Of a stretch of 46,432 nucleotides of DNA, positions 10,073-17,957 are shown piece by piece; positions within the stretch are counted from its first letter, which is position 1; every line of letters starts with the position of its first letter. The DNA comes from Dethiobacter sp. (GTDB taxonomy: Bacteria; Bacillota; Dethiobacteria; DTU022; UBA8154). The stretch spans positions 1 to 46,432 of the forward strand of contig DYEO01000060.1 in the NCBI GenBank assembly GCA_020725665.1, read 5' to 3'. Made by a program: the position numbers and the translations under genes. The notes under the pieces are model-generated. The model had not been told where the DNA came from. It did not search any database and was given only the letters and a program-made list of their open reading frames with translations.

Positions 10073-10192
10073 TCTCCCCTCCTTTTTTTTAGCCGCCGGG
10101 TGGGCCTCGGATCTTTCTGTTCTTCTTAACCGGGTCCAACCGCTTCTATATCTTAAACGTTTGGAAATAAGGTCCGGTTCCCCGGGTTGAAC

Positions 10193-11446
10193 TTACTTGC
10201 CGGTTTTTTGCAGCAGGACCACGCGGTTGCTGTTCGTCCCCGCCTCGTTGTTCCTCACGCCCCAGATGTTTGCCGTCTTGGTAAAATGCTGCTCGTTGAT
10301 AAGAACGCCCCGGCAGTGAAAACCGGCCCGTGCGGCGGCGGGGATGACATGTTCCTCCAGCCGGACGCTGCCTCCCCTTACCTCGCCCACTTCAAAGGCC
10401 ACCCAGCCCTGATCCCGTGTTACGCGATAGAGCTCGCTGAAGACCTGCTCCATCACGGCGGTCCAGGCCGCTACATTCCCAGCCATGGTTACCCCCTGCT
10501 CCACAGCTGTTTCGTCAATGTTGTTAAACCAGCAGCGCAGCCAGTTGTCCCGGGCATACTGGACAACATCGAGGAAGGGTGGCGATGTAACGGTTAAACC
10601 GACACTGCCCGCGGCTATTTTCGCAGTCCGGCGCGCATCAGCGGTTAAAAAAAGGGCTTTTTTACCGCGGGCATTGAGGGATAGTCTTAACTTCTCCGGA
10701 ATATCTTTGAGCAGGCTGTACGTCTTGCGCACAATCAGGGTTTTAACATCCCGGTACTCCGGCTGCTGCCCGCGCCTGGCGTTAAGCAGGCTCTGCCGCT
10801 CCGCAGAAACAGCCTGGTTGGGCGGCAGGGTATAGACAGAAAAAAATCCTTTTGAATGTCCCGTCAACCTGCTGGTCGCCACCATACGGATCCAGCGGTC
10901 GGCCGCGTCTTCTGTCCCCTGCGCCGCCCGTTTTTGCAGGTAACGGCGCAGGGAGACGAGCTGTCCCTCCGTACGCCGGTGATAAAACATGGAAAGATCC
11001 AAATCCGCCCTGGCTTGCTCATCCAGGGGGATGGCGCGCAACCGGGCCAGGATCTCCTCCTTTGCGGGAATGCTGAGGCGCGGCTCTATCAGAATGCGGC
11101 TTAAAGGATTGATGTCGTTACCGGCAACATCTCTTTCCAGCAGGGCCGCCTCCAGGAGTGTGGTGCCGCGGCCCATAAAGGGATCATATACAAGGTCGTC
11201 CGGTGCAGTTAAAAGCGAAATAAAAAAACGGGGCAACTGGGCCTTGAAACAGGCACGGTAAGAGATTTCATGCAGAGACGAGGCCTGGCGCTGTCCCGCG
11301 GTCCAGAACTCATTTATCAGGAGATTAACAGTTTCCCCGTTGATCTGCAGCTCTTCCTGCCTCGTTTTATTTCTATTTCCGGCAAAGAGGGATTGATTTA
11401 CTCCTTCATTTAATTGATACTCCCGCAGGAAAGTGTAAATGTCCAT
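10193..11446 (-). CDS. Orphan DNA methyltransferase (N4-cytosine/N6-adenine type)
   Basis: A 417-residue amino-methyltransferase. The SAM-binding motif I is DPFMGRGTTLLEAALL (near residue 90) and the catalytic motif IV is TSPPFLDVVQY (near residue 290). SPP-F/Y catalytic loops are commonest in N4-cytosine enzymes, but N6-adenine cannot be excluded. The order, motif I first and a long insert before motif IV, recalls the alpha arrangement with a recognition region between. The start ATG follows CAGGAGATATATTA. No restriction enzyme is adjacent: neighbours are the MFS gene and ccdA. It could be a solitary regulatory methylase or the survivor of a lost system. Confidence 0.8.
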   Translation of the reverse strand: MDIYTFLREYQLNEGVNQSLFAGNRNKTRQEELQINGETVNLLINEFWTAGQRQASSLHEISYRACFKAQLPRFFISLLTAPDDLVYDPFMGRGTTLLEAALLERDVAGNDINPLSRILIEPRLSIPAKEEILARLRAIPLDEQARADLDLSMFYHRRTEGQLVSLRRYLQKRAAQGTEDAADRWIRMVATSRLTGHSKGFFSVYTLPPNQAVSAERQSLLNARRGQQPEYRDVKTLIVRKTYSLLKDIPEKLRLSLNARGKKALFLTADARRTAKIAAGSVGLTVTSPPFLDVVQYARDNWLRCWFNNIDETAVEQGVTMAGNVAAWTAVMEQVFSELYRVTRDQGWVAFEVGEVRGGSVRLEEHVIPAAARAGFHCRGVLINEQHFTKTANIWGVRNNEAGTNSNRVVLLQKTGK

Positions 11447-11653
11447 TAATATATCTCCTGCCTCAAATTAAAAAGTACAAGCAAAATGCTTCCGGCCTGT
11501 TTATGCTCCGCAGCAAAAGCGGCAGAATTGGGTGTTTCAAAAAAGGACCTCCTCTGGCGGGCGGCTGTGGGCAGCCGCCCCTACGACATTCTTCAAATGT
11601 TCGCCGGTTTATCATTCTGACTACTGTCTCCTGTCTCCTGACTACTGCTTTTA
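11447..11653. repeat. Intergenic region with palindrome and short direct repeats
   Basis: No gene is visible. GGGCGGCT (11559-11566) and AGCCGCCC (11573-11580) make a REP-like palindrome followed by CCTACGAC. At about 11617-11646 the words CTGACTACTG and GTCTCCTG are repeated in tandem. Both motifs look like dispersed intergenic repeats, but no second copy is present in this window. Confidence 0.4.
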
Positions 11654-12367
11654 TTAGAAGGTGAGCATTGCCGTAAGGCGCAGGAAAAGACCGCTGACCA
11701 GTAAAATCCCCAGCAAGAGCAGCAAAAGACCGCTCAGGCGGGTAAAAAAAGGTAAGTAGCGGTTCAACTTACCCCGTTTTAGCATGAAACCTTCCAGGAA
11801 CAGGGCTACAAGGAAAAAGGGGACAGCCATCCCCGCCGTATAAGCGACAAGATAATAGGCGGCCTGCAGGGTGCTGGAGGCAACCATGGCCAGCAACAGG
11901 ATGCCGCCCAGTACCGGGCCGACACAGGGGCTCCATCCTGCGGAAAATACCGCCCCCATAAGCATGGCGCTGATAAAACCGCCCGCTGCAGGAACCCGGG
12001 AAACCAGGCGCCAGCTTCGCAGCAGAAAAGAAAATTTAAGGACATTCAGTTGTACGAGAGCAAAAAAGATGATCACAATCCCACCCAGGCGGTAGATCAA
12101 CTCCCGGTACGCCAAGAGCGCCCTTCCCAGCAAACCCGCCGCTAGCCCCATTACAATAAAGATTACAGCAAAACCGCAAATAAAGGCGAGGGCCGGGAGC
12201 AGGACCCTGTTCCGACCAGGTGCAGCCGCATTTGCTCCCTTTGCTCCGGGGAAGGCCAACGCCCCCAGTGCCCCCAGGTACGCAGGCAACAGGGGCAGGA
12301 CACAGGGTGAGAAAAAAGACAGCAACCCCGCAGTAAAGGCTATAAGAATGTTAAGATCTGCTTCCAC
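11654..12367 (-). CDS. ccdA: CcdA-family thiol-disulfide electron carrier
   Basis: CcdA/DsbD-core proteins pass electrons from cytoplasmic thioredoxin across the membrane, for cytochrome c maturation or other envelope disulfide reduction. About 237 residues with six membrane segments. Both redox motifs are present: FFSPCVLPLLPAYL at the N-terminus and SAGWSPCVGPVLGGIL in the second half. The GTG at 12367 has AAAGGG nine bases upstream and gives the family-typical N-terminus, so I prefer it to the ATG at 12388, which has no ribosome site. No thioredoxin-like or cytochrome gene is adjacent, so the partner is not evident. Confidence 0.88.
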   Translation of the reverse strand: MEADLNILIAFTAGLLSFFSPCVLPLLPAYLGALGALAFPGAKGANAAAPGRNRVLLPALAFICGFAVIFIVMGLAAGLLGRALLAYRELIYRLGGIVIIFFALVQLNVLKFSFLLRSWRLVSRVPAAGGFISAMLMGAVFSAGWSPCVGPVLGGILLLAMVASSTLQAAYYLVAYTAGMAVPFFLVALFLEGFMLKRGKLNRYLPFFTRLSGLLLLLLGILLVSGLFLRLTAMLTF

Positions 12368-12394
12368 TGTGAGCAGCCCTTTCAGCATTATTTA

Positions 12395-12537
12395 AATAGC
12401 CGGAAAGTGGTTTTTCCGGCTATTATTGCGAACCCGCTTCGCTCGATGATGCAGTGGGGGTCTCTGCACTCCCCCACTGCATTATAAATCTTGAAAATTA
12501 ATTGTGTCAAATTCAGCTCCCACTTATAAAAGTGGGG
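12395..12537. terminator. Three consecutive hairpins between ccdA and the GltD/MvhD gene
   Basis: Three inverted repeats stand in a row: 12395-12424 (AATAGCCGGAAA and its complement), 12449-12482 (ATGCAGTGGGGG and its complement) and 12517-12537 (CCCACTT/AAGTGGG). They lie downstream of the gene at 12552-14636 on the minus strand and probably include its terminator, although none has a long U run. The first could also act in the ccdA leader. Confidence 0.45.
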
Positions 12538-12551
12538 ATATGGGGCCGCGG

Positions 12552-14636
12552 TCAGCGTTGGCCCAGCTCTTCCAGTTGCGCCAGGGTTTCAGCCAGGGCA
12601 TCCTTGAACGTTGCTACCTGCTCCGGCGTAAAGCTGCAGAGGGCCAGCCGTTCCGCTTCCAGGCCCGCTTCCTGCAGCAGGGATTTAACGCGGCTGACGC
12701 GCTGCCCGGCCCAGTACATCGTCTTTTGGAAGGGGCAGTCATCATCTTCATCCGCGGCGCAGCCGGCGACGATCACCCCGTCCACCCCGAGCTGGAAAGC
12801 TTTAAGGATGTGGGTGGTATCGATCTTGGAGATACAGGGGAAGCGCACCACTCCCACATTGGCCGGCTTGTTCTGCATGAAGTCCCGGCGAAACTCGGGC
12901 AGGGCATAGGCGCCGAGGGCACAGGAGAGGACCAGCACGAGGGCTTTTCCGTTGCGCGAAGCTGTCAGTTCTCCGGCGACAGCTTCCAGTTGTTCCTCCG
13001 CTTCGGTGATGTACGGGGTACGGAAATCGATGGCCAGGTTGGGACAGACAGTAAGGCAGAGGCCGCAGGCCTGGCACTGGTGATCGCGGATCATGAGGTC
13101 GCCCATCTCGCTCACGACAGGGACGTTGTAAGGGCAGGTGCGCAGGCAGGTGAGGCAGTCGGCGCACTTTTCCACGATGCGCTCGGCGCCGGCGGCACAG
13201 CCGAGACAGCGGCGGCTTTCCCAGACGGCCATGGCCATGGTGTACCCTTTTTCCACCGCAGTAAAGTTGTCAGACCGCTCCTCCGGGGTAAGCAGGGGTA
13301 TCTCCGCACGGGAGATCCGTTTTACCTTTGCGACCACATCATCGGCCAGTTGGGGCAGGGCCTCCTGCTCCTCCACCATGGAGGCAGCAAAGGGCTTGCC
13401 TTCCAGGTAATTATATATAGCCAGCGCCGCCACGCGGGCATGGGCCATGGCCTTGACGGCGGTGCTCGGTCCGTTTACTATTTCACCGCAGGCAAAGACG
13501 TCGGGCAGCGGTGTTTTCATCGTAAAGGGGTCAAATTCCAGGCGGCCCCGGTCATCCACCGGGATACCGGCCTTGCGTACGGCGCTCAGGTCAGCGGCCT
13601 GGCCGATGGCAAAGATAACGGTGTTGCCGGGGATAAAGTATTTGTTATCCTCGCTAAAACAGGGGTTGAAACGCCCCTCCGTAAAGACGGCGGTGCATTC
13701 ATGGGTCTCCACTCCGGTAATGCGGCCGTTTTCCACGCGGATCCCGGTGGGACCCCAGGAGCAGTTCATCTCCACTCCTTCTTCTTTGGCCTCTTCAATC
13801 TCCCAGGGGAAAGCAGGCATCTCCGCGGCTGACTCCAGGCAGGCCAGCCTCACCTTCGCCGCACCGCAACGTACCGCCGAACGGGCCACGTCCATGGCCA
13901 CATTGCCACCGCCGATGACAACGACTTCCCTGCCATCGAGACGGAAATTCTCCCGTTTCGAAGCCCGCAGAAAACTCAGGGCCATAAGTACATCCTCGTG
14001 ATCCGCCCCCGGCAGCGGCAACCCCCGGCTGGCGGTCAAACCCACAGCGATGAGAATCGCCTTGTAACCTTCTTTGCGCAGGTCATCGGGGAAAATATCC
14101 GTACCGAACTCCACGCCGGCTTTAAACTCCACACCGATTTTCTTCAGATTCTCTATGTCCAGGTCAACAGTCTCATCGGGGAGGCGATAGAGAGGGATAA
14201 AGTTGCGCGGTGCGCCCCCAAATTCCTTTTCCCGCTCGAAAACGGTTACGCGGCAGCCCTGCAGGGCTAGGTCAAAGGCAGCAATGAGCCCCGCCGGGCC
14301 GGAGCCGATCACCGCCACTTTTTTAGATTCATCAACGGCAGCAGGCGCCGCAAAATCGGCACAGCCGAATTCCACAGCCGCTCTCTTCAGGCCACGGATG
14401 GAAAGGGGTTCATCCACATTCTGGCGGCGGCACTCGTCCTCACAATGGTGGGCGCAGATCGTGCCACACACCGAGGAGAGAGGACTGGTCCGCTTAATCA
14501 CCTCAAGGGAGCGATCAAAATCCCCGGCTGCGATGAGGCGCAGGTATTCCCTTACCTCCTGATGGATGGGACAGGCTACCTGACACGGAGGCAATCCCCC
14601 AGACCCTTCTTTCAACCGGCCATTACTGTTTGTCAT
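12552..14636 (-). CDS. GltD-like FAD oxidoreductase fused to ferredoxin and MvhD domains
   Basis: About 694 residues with three parts. The first (residues 1-450) is like the glutamate synthase small subunit: an N-terminal Cys-rich region (CQVACPIHQ, CGTICAHHCEDECRR), an FAD site (VIGSGPAGLIAAFDLA) and an NAD(P)H site (VIGGGNVAMDVAR). The second carries two [4Fe-4S] ferredoxin motifs (CADCLTCLRTCPYNVP and CQACGLCLTVCPNLA). The third is an MvhD/FlxD-like [2Fe-2S] domain (FPCISKIDTTHILKAFQLG, AGCAADEDDDC). Such modules link NAD(P)H to heterodisulfide-reductase or hydrogenase partners, none of which is adjacent. The ATG at 14636 follows AAAGGAGTGAAAGGC. A GltS-core gene lies 3 kb away and might be a functional partner. 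Confidence 0.85.
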   Translation of the reverse strand: MTNSNGRLKEGSGGLPPCQVACPIHQEVREYLRLIAAGDFDRSLEVIKRTSPLSSVCGTICAHHCEDECRRQNVDEPLSIRGLKRAAVEFGCADFAAPAAVDESKKVAVIGSGPAGLIAAFDLALQGCRVTVFEREKEFGGAPRNFIPLYRLPDETVDLDIENLKKIGVEFKAGVEFGTDIFPDDLRKEGYKAILIAVGLTASRGLPLPGADHEDVLMALSFLRASKRENFRLDGREVVVIGGGNVAMDVARSAVRCGAAKVRLACLESAAEMPAFPWEIEEAKEEGVEMNCSWGPTGIRVENGRITGVETHECTAVFTEGRFNPCFSEDNKYFIPGNTVIFAIGQAADLSAVRKAGIPVDDRGRLEFDPFTMKTPLPDVFACGEIVNGPSTAVKAMAHARVAALAIYNYLEGKPFAASMVEEQEALPQLADDVVAKVKRISRAEIPLLTPEERSDNFTAVEKGYTMAMAVWESRRCLGCAAGAERIVEKCADCLTCLRTCPYNVPVVSEMGDLMIRDHQCQACGLCLTVCPNLAIDFRTPYITEAEEQLEAVAGELTASRNGKALVLVLSCALGAYALPEFRRDFMQNKPANVGVVRFPCISKIDTTHILKAFQLGVDGVIVAGCAADEDDDCPFQKTMYWAGQRVSRVKSLLQEAGLEAERLALCSFTPEQVATFKDALAETLAQLEELGQR

Positions 14637-14879
14637 GCCTTTCACTCCTTTTTTATCTAAAAAATTTACCTCCCACAAAAACACCGTTACACTAATATTA
14701 ACCGGTAATAACAAAAACCTCTATACGAAAACTCCCAAAAAGGGAGTTCGTTCCCTCGCCATTTTAATAATATAAATTCTCCTCCCGGTGTTTTTTTCCT
14801 GCCTGGATCATTATTTTTTTGAACGACTAATGATACTGTTACCTTATCCACAGGGCATCGGCCGGGTGGAACAACCGGA

Positions 14880-16136
14880 TTAGAGTTTACCCAGCAGGTA
14901 GAGGCGCAGCAGGTGCAGGGCCGTCTGGGCGGCTCGCTCCTTGATCTCCTGACGGCTCCCCCAGAAGTGGAAATCACGACAATAATCGAAGCCGCCGTCC
15001 ACGAGGGCAATGTAGGTCAGCCCTACCGGTTTTTCCGCCGTCCCCCCGTCGGGACCGGCTATGCCGGTGATGCCTATACCGATATGGGCCCGCCCCACAC
15101 GGCGTGCCCCGCAGGCCATTTGTAACGCCACGCCATTACTGACAGCCCCACGACGTGCTATGAGCTGCGGGTCCACACCCAAAATATCCGCTTTGGCCGC
15201 GTTGCTGTAGGTTATCAGTCCCGCCATCATATAGAGGGAGCTGCCGGGAACGTCGGTCAGACGATGGCTGAGCAGACCGCCGCTACAGGATTCGGCCACG
15301 GCGATGGTCATTTTCTTTTGCCAAAGCAGGCGGGCCACACTGTGCTCCAATCCTTCCTCATCTTCACCGTAAATATAATCCCCCAGGATACGGCGGATCT
15401 CTTCAGCCTTATCTTCCAGCAACCTGGCCGCTTCCGCCGCAGTACCTGCCCGTGCTGTAAGGCGCAGGTGAACCTCTCTTCCCCCCCTGGCCAGGGGAGC
15501 AATGGTGGGATTGTCCTGTTTATCCAGCACGTCTTTTATGCGTTCGGCAATGAGCGACTCACCCAGGCCGCTTACACGCAGGACCTTTGACTGGAGTACT
15601 GCCAGGTCTTCCACCTGCTCCAGACGTTCCCGGAGCAGGGGTATCACCTGCCTGCGAAACATGGGCAGCAGCTCTCCCGGCGGCCCCGGCAGCAGCACAA
15701 AGATCCTCTGTTCGTGTTCAAGGAAAATGCCGGGAGCGGTGCCCCGGTCATTGGGCAGCAGCCTGCCCCCCCGCGGCAGCATGGCCTGCCGCAGGTTCGA
15801 TTGGATCAGGGGACGGCCTACGCGCTCAAAATATTCATACAGCTTTTTCACCCAAAACTCGTTTTGCTCCAGGGGCAGACCCAGCACCCGGGCCACCGTC
15901 TCCCGCGTAATATCATCGGTTGTGGGTCCCAGCCCCCCGCTGCAGATGATCAAATCCGCCCGCTTGAGGGCAAGGGAGAAAACCTCCGCCAGCCGCTCCT
16001 CGTTATCGCCCACCACCGTCTGATAATAGACCCCGATCCCCAGGCCGGCCAAATCCCGGGCCATTTCCGCCCCGTTAGTGTTGACGATTTGTCCCATGAG
16101 CAGCTCCGTGCCCACGGCAATAATTTCACAGCGCAT
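14880..16136 (-). CDS. cinA: CinA: nicotinamide-nucleotide amidohydrolase family
   Basis: A full-length 418-residue CinA. The N-terminal MoCF-like domain shows AVGTELLMGQIVNTN and CSGGLGPTTDDIT. The C-terminal CinA domain shows AESCSGGLLSHRL and GITGIAGPDGGTAEKPVG, the amidohydrolase that deamidates NMN; many family members also have ADP-ribose pyrophosphatase activity in the N-terminal part. It often lies with recA or pgsA, but here it is between the GltD/MvhD gene and a larA-like gene, with no visible link. The start is the ATG at 16136. A weak hairpin at 14730-14748 may end the transcript. Confidence 0.95.
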   Translation of the reverse strand: MRCEIIAVGTELLMGQIVNTNGAEMARDLAGLGIGVYYQTVVGDNEERLAEVFSLALKRADLIICSGGLGPTTDDITRETVARVLGLPLEQNEFWVKKLYEYFERVGRPLIQSNLRQAMLPRGGRLLPNDRGTAPGIFLEHEQRIFVLLPGPPGELLPMFRRQVIPLLRERLEQVEDLAVLQSKVLRVSGLGESLIAERIKDVLDKQDNPTIAPLARGGREVHLRLTARAGTAAEAARLLEDKAEEIRRILGDYIYGEDEEGLEHSVARLLWQKKMTIAVAESCSGGLLSHRLTDVPGSSLYMMAGLITYSNAAKADILGVDPQLIARRGAVSNGVALQMACGARRVGRAHIGIGITGIAGPDGGTAEKPVGLTYIALVDGGFDYCRDFHFWGSRQEIKERAAQTALHLLRLYLLGKL

Positions 16137-16170
16137 CTAACCGCCTCACCCACTTCCCCATTTATTCCTA

Positions 16171-16285
16171 TCACTACAGCGCAAGTTTGCTACTTTTTAC
16201 TACATCGCTAGCCAGGGGGGACGGTTCCCGGTGACGCTCGAACCGTCCCCCTGGCACCGCTAATTGCTAAATTGCGCTGTGGTGC
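16171..16285. repeat. MITE/REP-like nested inverted repeat
   Basis: Outer arms at 16172-16190 (CACTACAGCGCAAGTTTGC) and 16264-16284 are imperfect inverted copies. Inside, GCCAGGGGG-ACGGTTC (16210-16228) and GAACCGTCCCCCTGGC (16240-16255) form a near-perfect second stem. The whole 115-bp unit can fold into one long hairpin between larA-like and cinA. GGGGACGGTTC-type palindromes are dispersed repeats in several Clostridia. It holds no coding frame. Confidence 0.6.
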
Positions 16286-16395
16286 TATATATAGATATCT
16301 TATAAACTCTCTTTTTCTTCATGATAAACTTCCTTTTTTTAAGATCCAGGCCATGTCGGTATGTGTCCATAAAAGGGATGCCGGCCTTACTGTCT

Positions 16396-17637
16396 TTATC
16401 TTCGGAAATACTGCATGGTGCCGTCTTTGTAAACAACAACCCTGGCACCGGCGCTGTATTTTTCCTGCAACAGTTCAAGGACATCCTGCCAGCGGTGACA
16501 CTCGATTAAACGCCGGAAAAGGCCAAAGCGTTGGCCGGAATTAGGGGTAAACAATATTCCCCGTTGAATATGCGGGGGGAATGAAGCGTCTCCGGACCAG
16601 AGCTTTCCTCCACTTTCTGCGCCGCTCTGCCCCAGAAGATAATGGACAACCTGACCTGCAGGACAATCTACAATGAGCACCAGATCGCCACCGCTTTCCT
16701 TTAAGGAAGCAGCACCCTGCAGCAGGGCGATCAGTGCTTCGTTGGCCTTGGCGTTGGCATTGGCTATGACAATATCCGCTCCCCCGTGAAAATCAGTCAA
16801 ATACAGCTTCGCGCCCATCTTCACCCCTTTGCGGTGGGCAAAGACAGGATCGCCGGCAACCATTTCCACAGCCTGTCTTTTACTGTTGGGCAGCAGGTCG
16901 ATTTTGAAGTTGAAGTCGATCATGCGCACGACTTCTTCAATATCTTCCTTCATGCGGCTGTTTTCCATATCCCCCATATTACCGGCAAAACCGACCTTTC
17001 TTGCCTTTAAATCGGCGATGACCTTACGGTGGTTCTGGTAGATTGATTCCATACCGGCCACACCGGGGAAGACAATCTTTCCTCCTCCGCCAAATCCGTT
17101 AAAGGCATGGGGAAGAATACTGCCGATCCCTATCTTTAAATCAGCGCTCAGGACCTCGTTGTTGATATATATGGGTATGCCCGAGGAGGTTTGTCCCACA
17201 TAGGAGCAATGTTCATAGGGGTTGTGATTGTAAACGGGAAAGCGGCCCACAATCTGCTCTCCCAGTTTTTTTGTAAAGTCAAGCAGGGTATGGGCGCCAT
17301 GCGCTCCCAGGGCGGCGACAAAGGATATATTTTCTTCCCGCATGCCGCCTTTTAAAAGCTCTTCTATTACCAGTGGGGCCACCGCATCCACCATGGTGGG
17401 CCTGGAGAGATCATCAAAAATGATCACAGCTTTACGGCGTCCCCCGGCCAGCTGAGACAATGGAGGCGAAGCGGTTGGGTTAAGCAACCTCCCGGCAATC
17501 TCCACTTCCCTCAGGGGAGGCAGGGCATCAGCAGGAATATGGGCGAGTTCAACCTGCCATTCTGCCGGCAGGGTAATTTCCACTTCTGCATCACCGAACC
17601 AGGCATTCTGGGGTAGTCTGAATTTTTTTCCTTCCAT
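16396..17637 (-). CDS. LarA-like nickel-dependent racemase family protein
   Basis: A 413-residue member of the LarA (DUF2088) family. Lactate racemase uses a pincer nickel cofactor tethered to a lysine. The expected motifs are present: DDLSRPT near residue 76, GAHGAHT near residue 110, and PHAFNGFGGGGKIVFPG near residue 176, which carries the metal-ligand His and the cofactor-bearing Lys. No larB, larC or larE is nearby, and many LarA homologues act on other 2-hydroxyacids, so the substrate is open. The ATG follows ACAGGTGATGTGTT. Its promoter lies at 17809-17837, followed by a structured 165-nt leader. Confidence 0.85.
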   Translation of the reverse strand: MEGKKFRLPQNAWFGDAEVEITLPAEWQVELAHIPADALPPLREVEIAGRLLNPTASPPLSQLAGGRRKAVIIFDDLSRPTMVDAVAPLVIEELLKGGMREENISFVAALGAHGAHTLLDFTKKLGEQIVGRFPVYNHNPYEHCSYVGQTSSGIPIYINNEVLSADLKIGIGSILPHAFNGFGGGGKIVFPGVAGMESIYQNHRKVIADLKARKVGFAGNMGDMENSRMKEDIEEVVRMIDFNFKIDLLPNSKRQAVEMVAGDPVFAHRKGVKMGAKLYLTDFHGGADIVIANANAKANEALIALLQGAASLKESGGDLVLIVDCPAGQVVHYLLGQSGAESGGKLWSGDASFPPHIQRGILFTPNSGQRFGLFRRLIECHRWQDVLELLQEKYSAGARVVVYKDGTMQYFRR

Positions 17638-17639
17638 AA

Positions 17640-17802
17640 CACATCACCTGTTAATGGTTTTGTACTGGAACGCTCTGTAATGTTCTGGGTACGTTTAAGC
17701 GCTGCCATTTTTTGCGGCAGCGCTTTTAATTAATTTGCCATACCTATCTCCTTAAATTGGCGCTGTAACAGGGGCGATGGCAAAGGTATCATACTGTCTG
17801 AC
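17640..17802 (-). promoter_or_regulatory. Structured leader of the larA-like gene with a mini-ORF
   Basis: Between the promoter and the ATG at 17637 the transcript carries two foldable parts. TTTGCCAT near its 5' end is the exact complement of ATGGCAAA further on, which overlaps a strong AAGGAGATAGGT ribosome site and a three-codon ORF (Met-Ala-Asn-stop). Next comes a 10-bp stem AAGCGCTGCC/GGCAGCGCTT (17697-17725). It is not a riboswitch class that I recognise. Confidence 0.4.
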
Positions 17803-17808
17803 AATAAA

Positions 17809-17837
17809 AATATAACAGAATGGTCCTATTTTGTCAA
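17809..17837 (-). promoter_or_regulatory. Sigma-A promoter of the larA-like gene
   Basis: On the minus strand TTGACA (17837-17832) and TATATT (17814-17809) are exactly 17 bp apart, in an AT-rich stretch just behind the terminator of the upstream operon. Confidence 0.8.
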
Positions 17838-17893
17838 TGAAATAAACATTTTAAAATAAAAATATTTTAAGTGATGCCTTCCCGTTATTTCAT

Positions 17894-17923
17894 AAAAAAG
17901 CCAGGGTTAAACCTGGCTTTTTT
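17894..17923. terminator. Terminator of the iclR-nuoEF-gltS operon
   Basis: AAAAAAGCCAGG and CCTGGCTTTTTT form a perfect stem around GTTAAA. It lies 35 bp after the stop codon of the GltS-core gene (minus strand) and separates that operon from the larA-like gene. Confidence 0.9.
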
Positions 17924-17957
17924 GCCAAATTAACATATTGTCGTATTCATTGTGCCC

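Noticed and set aside
12504..13832. 442-codon open frame on the plus strand
   Set aside because: It is antisense to the GltD/MvhD gene, whose cofactor motifs are unambiguous; the antisense protein shows no family features.
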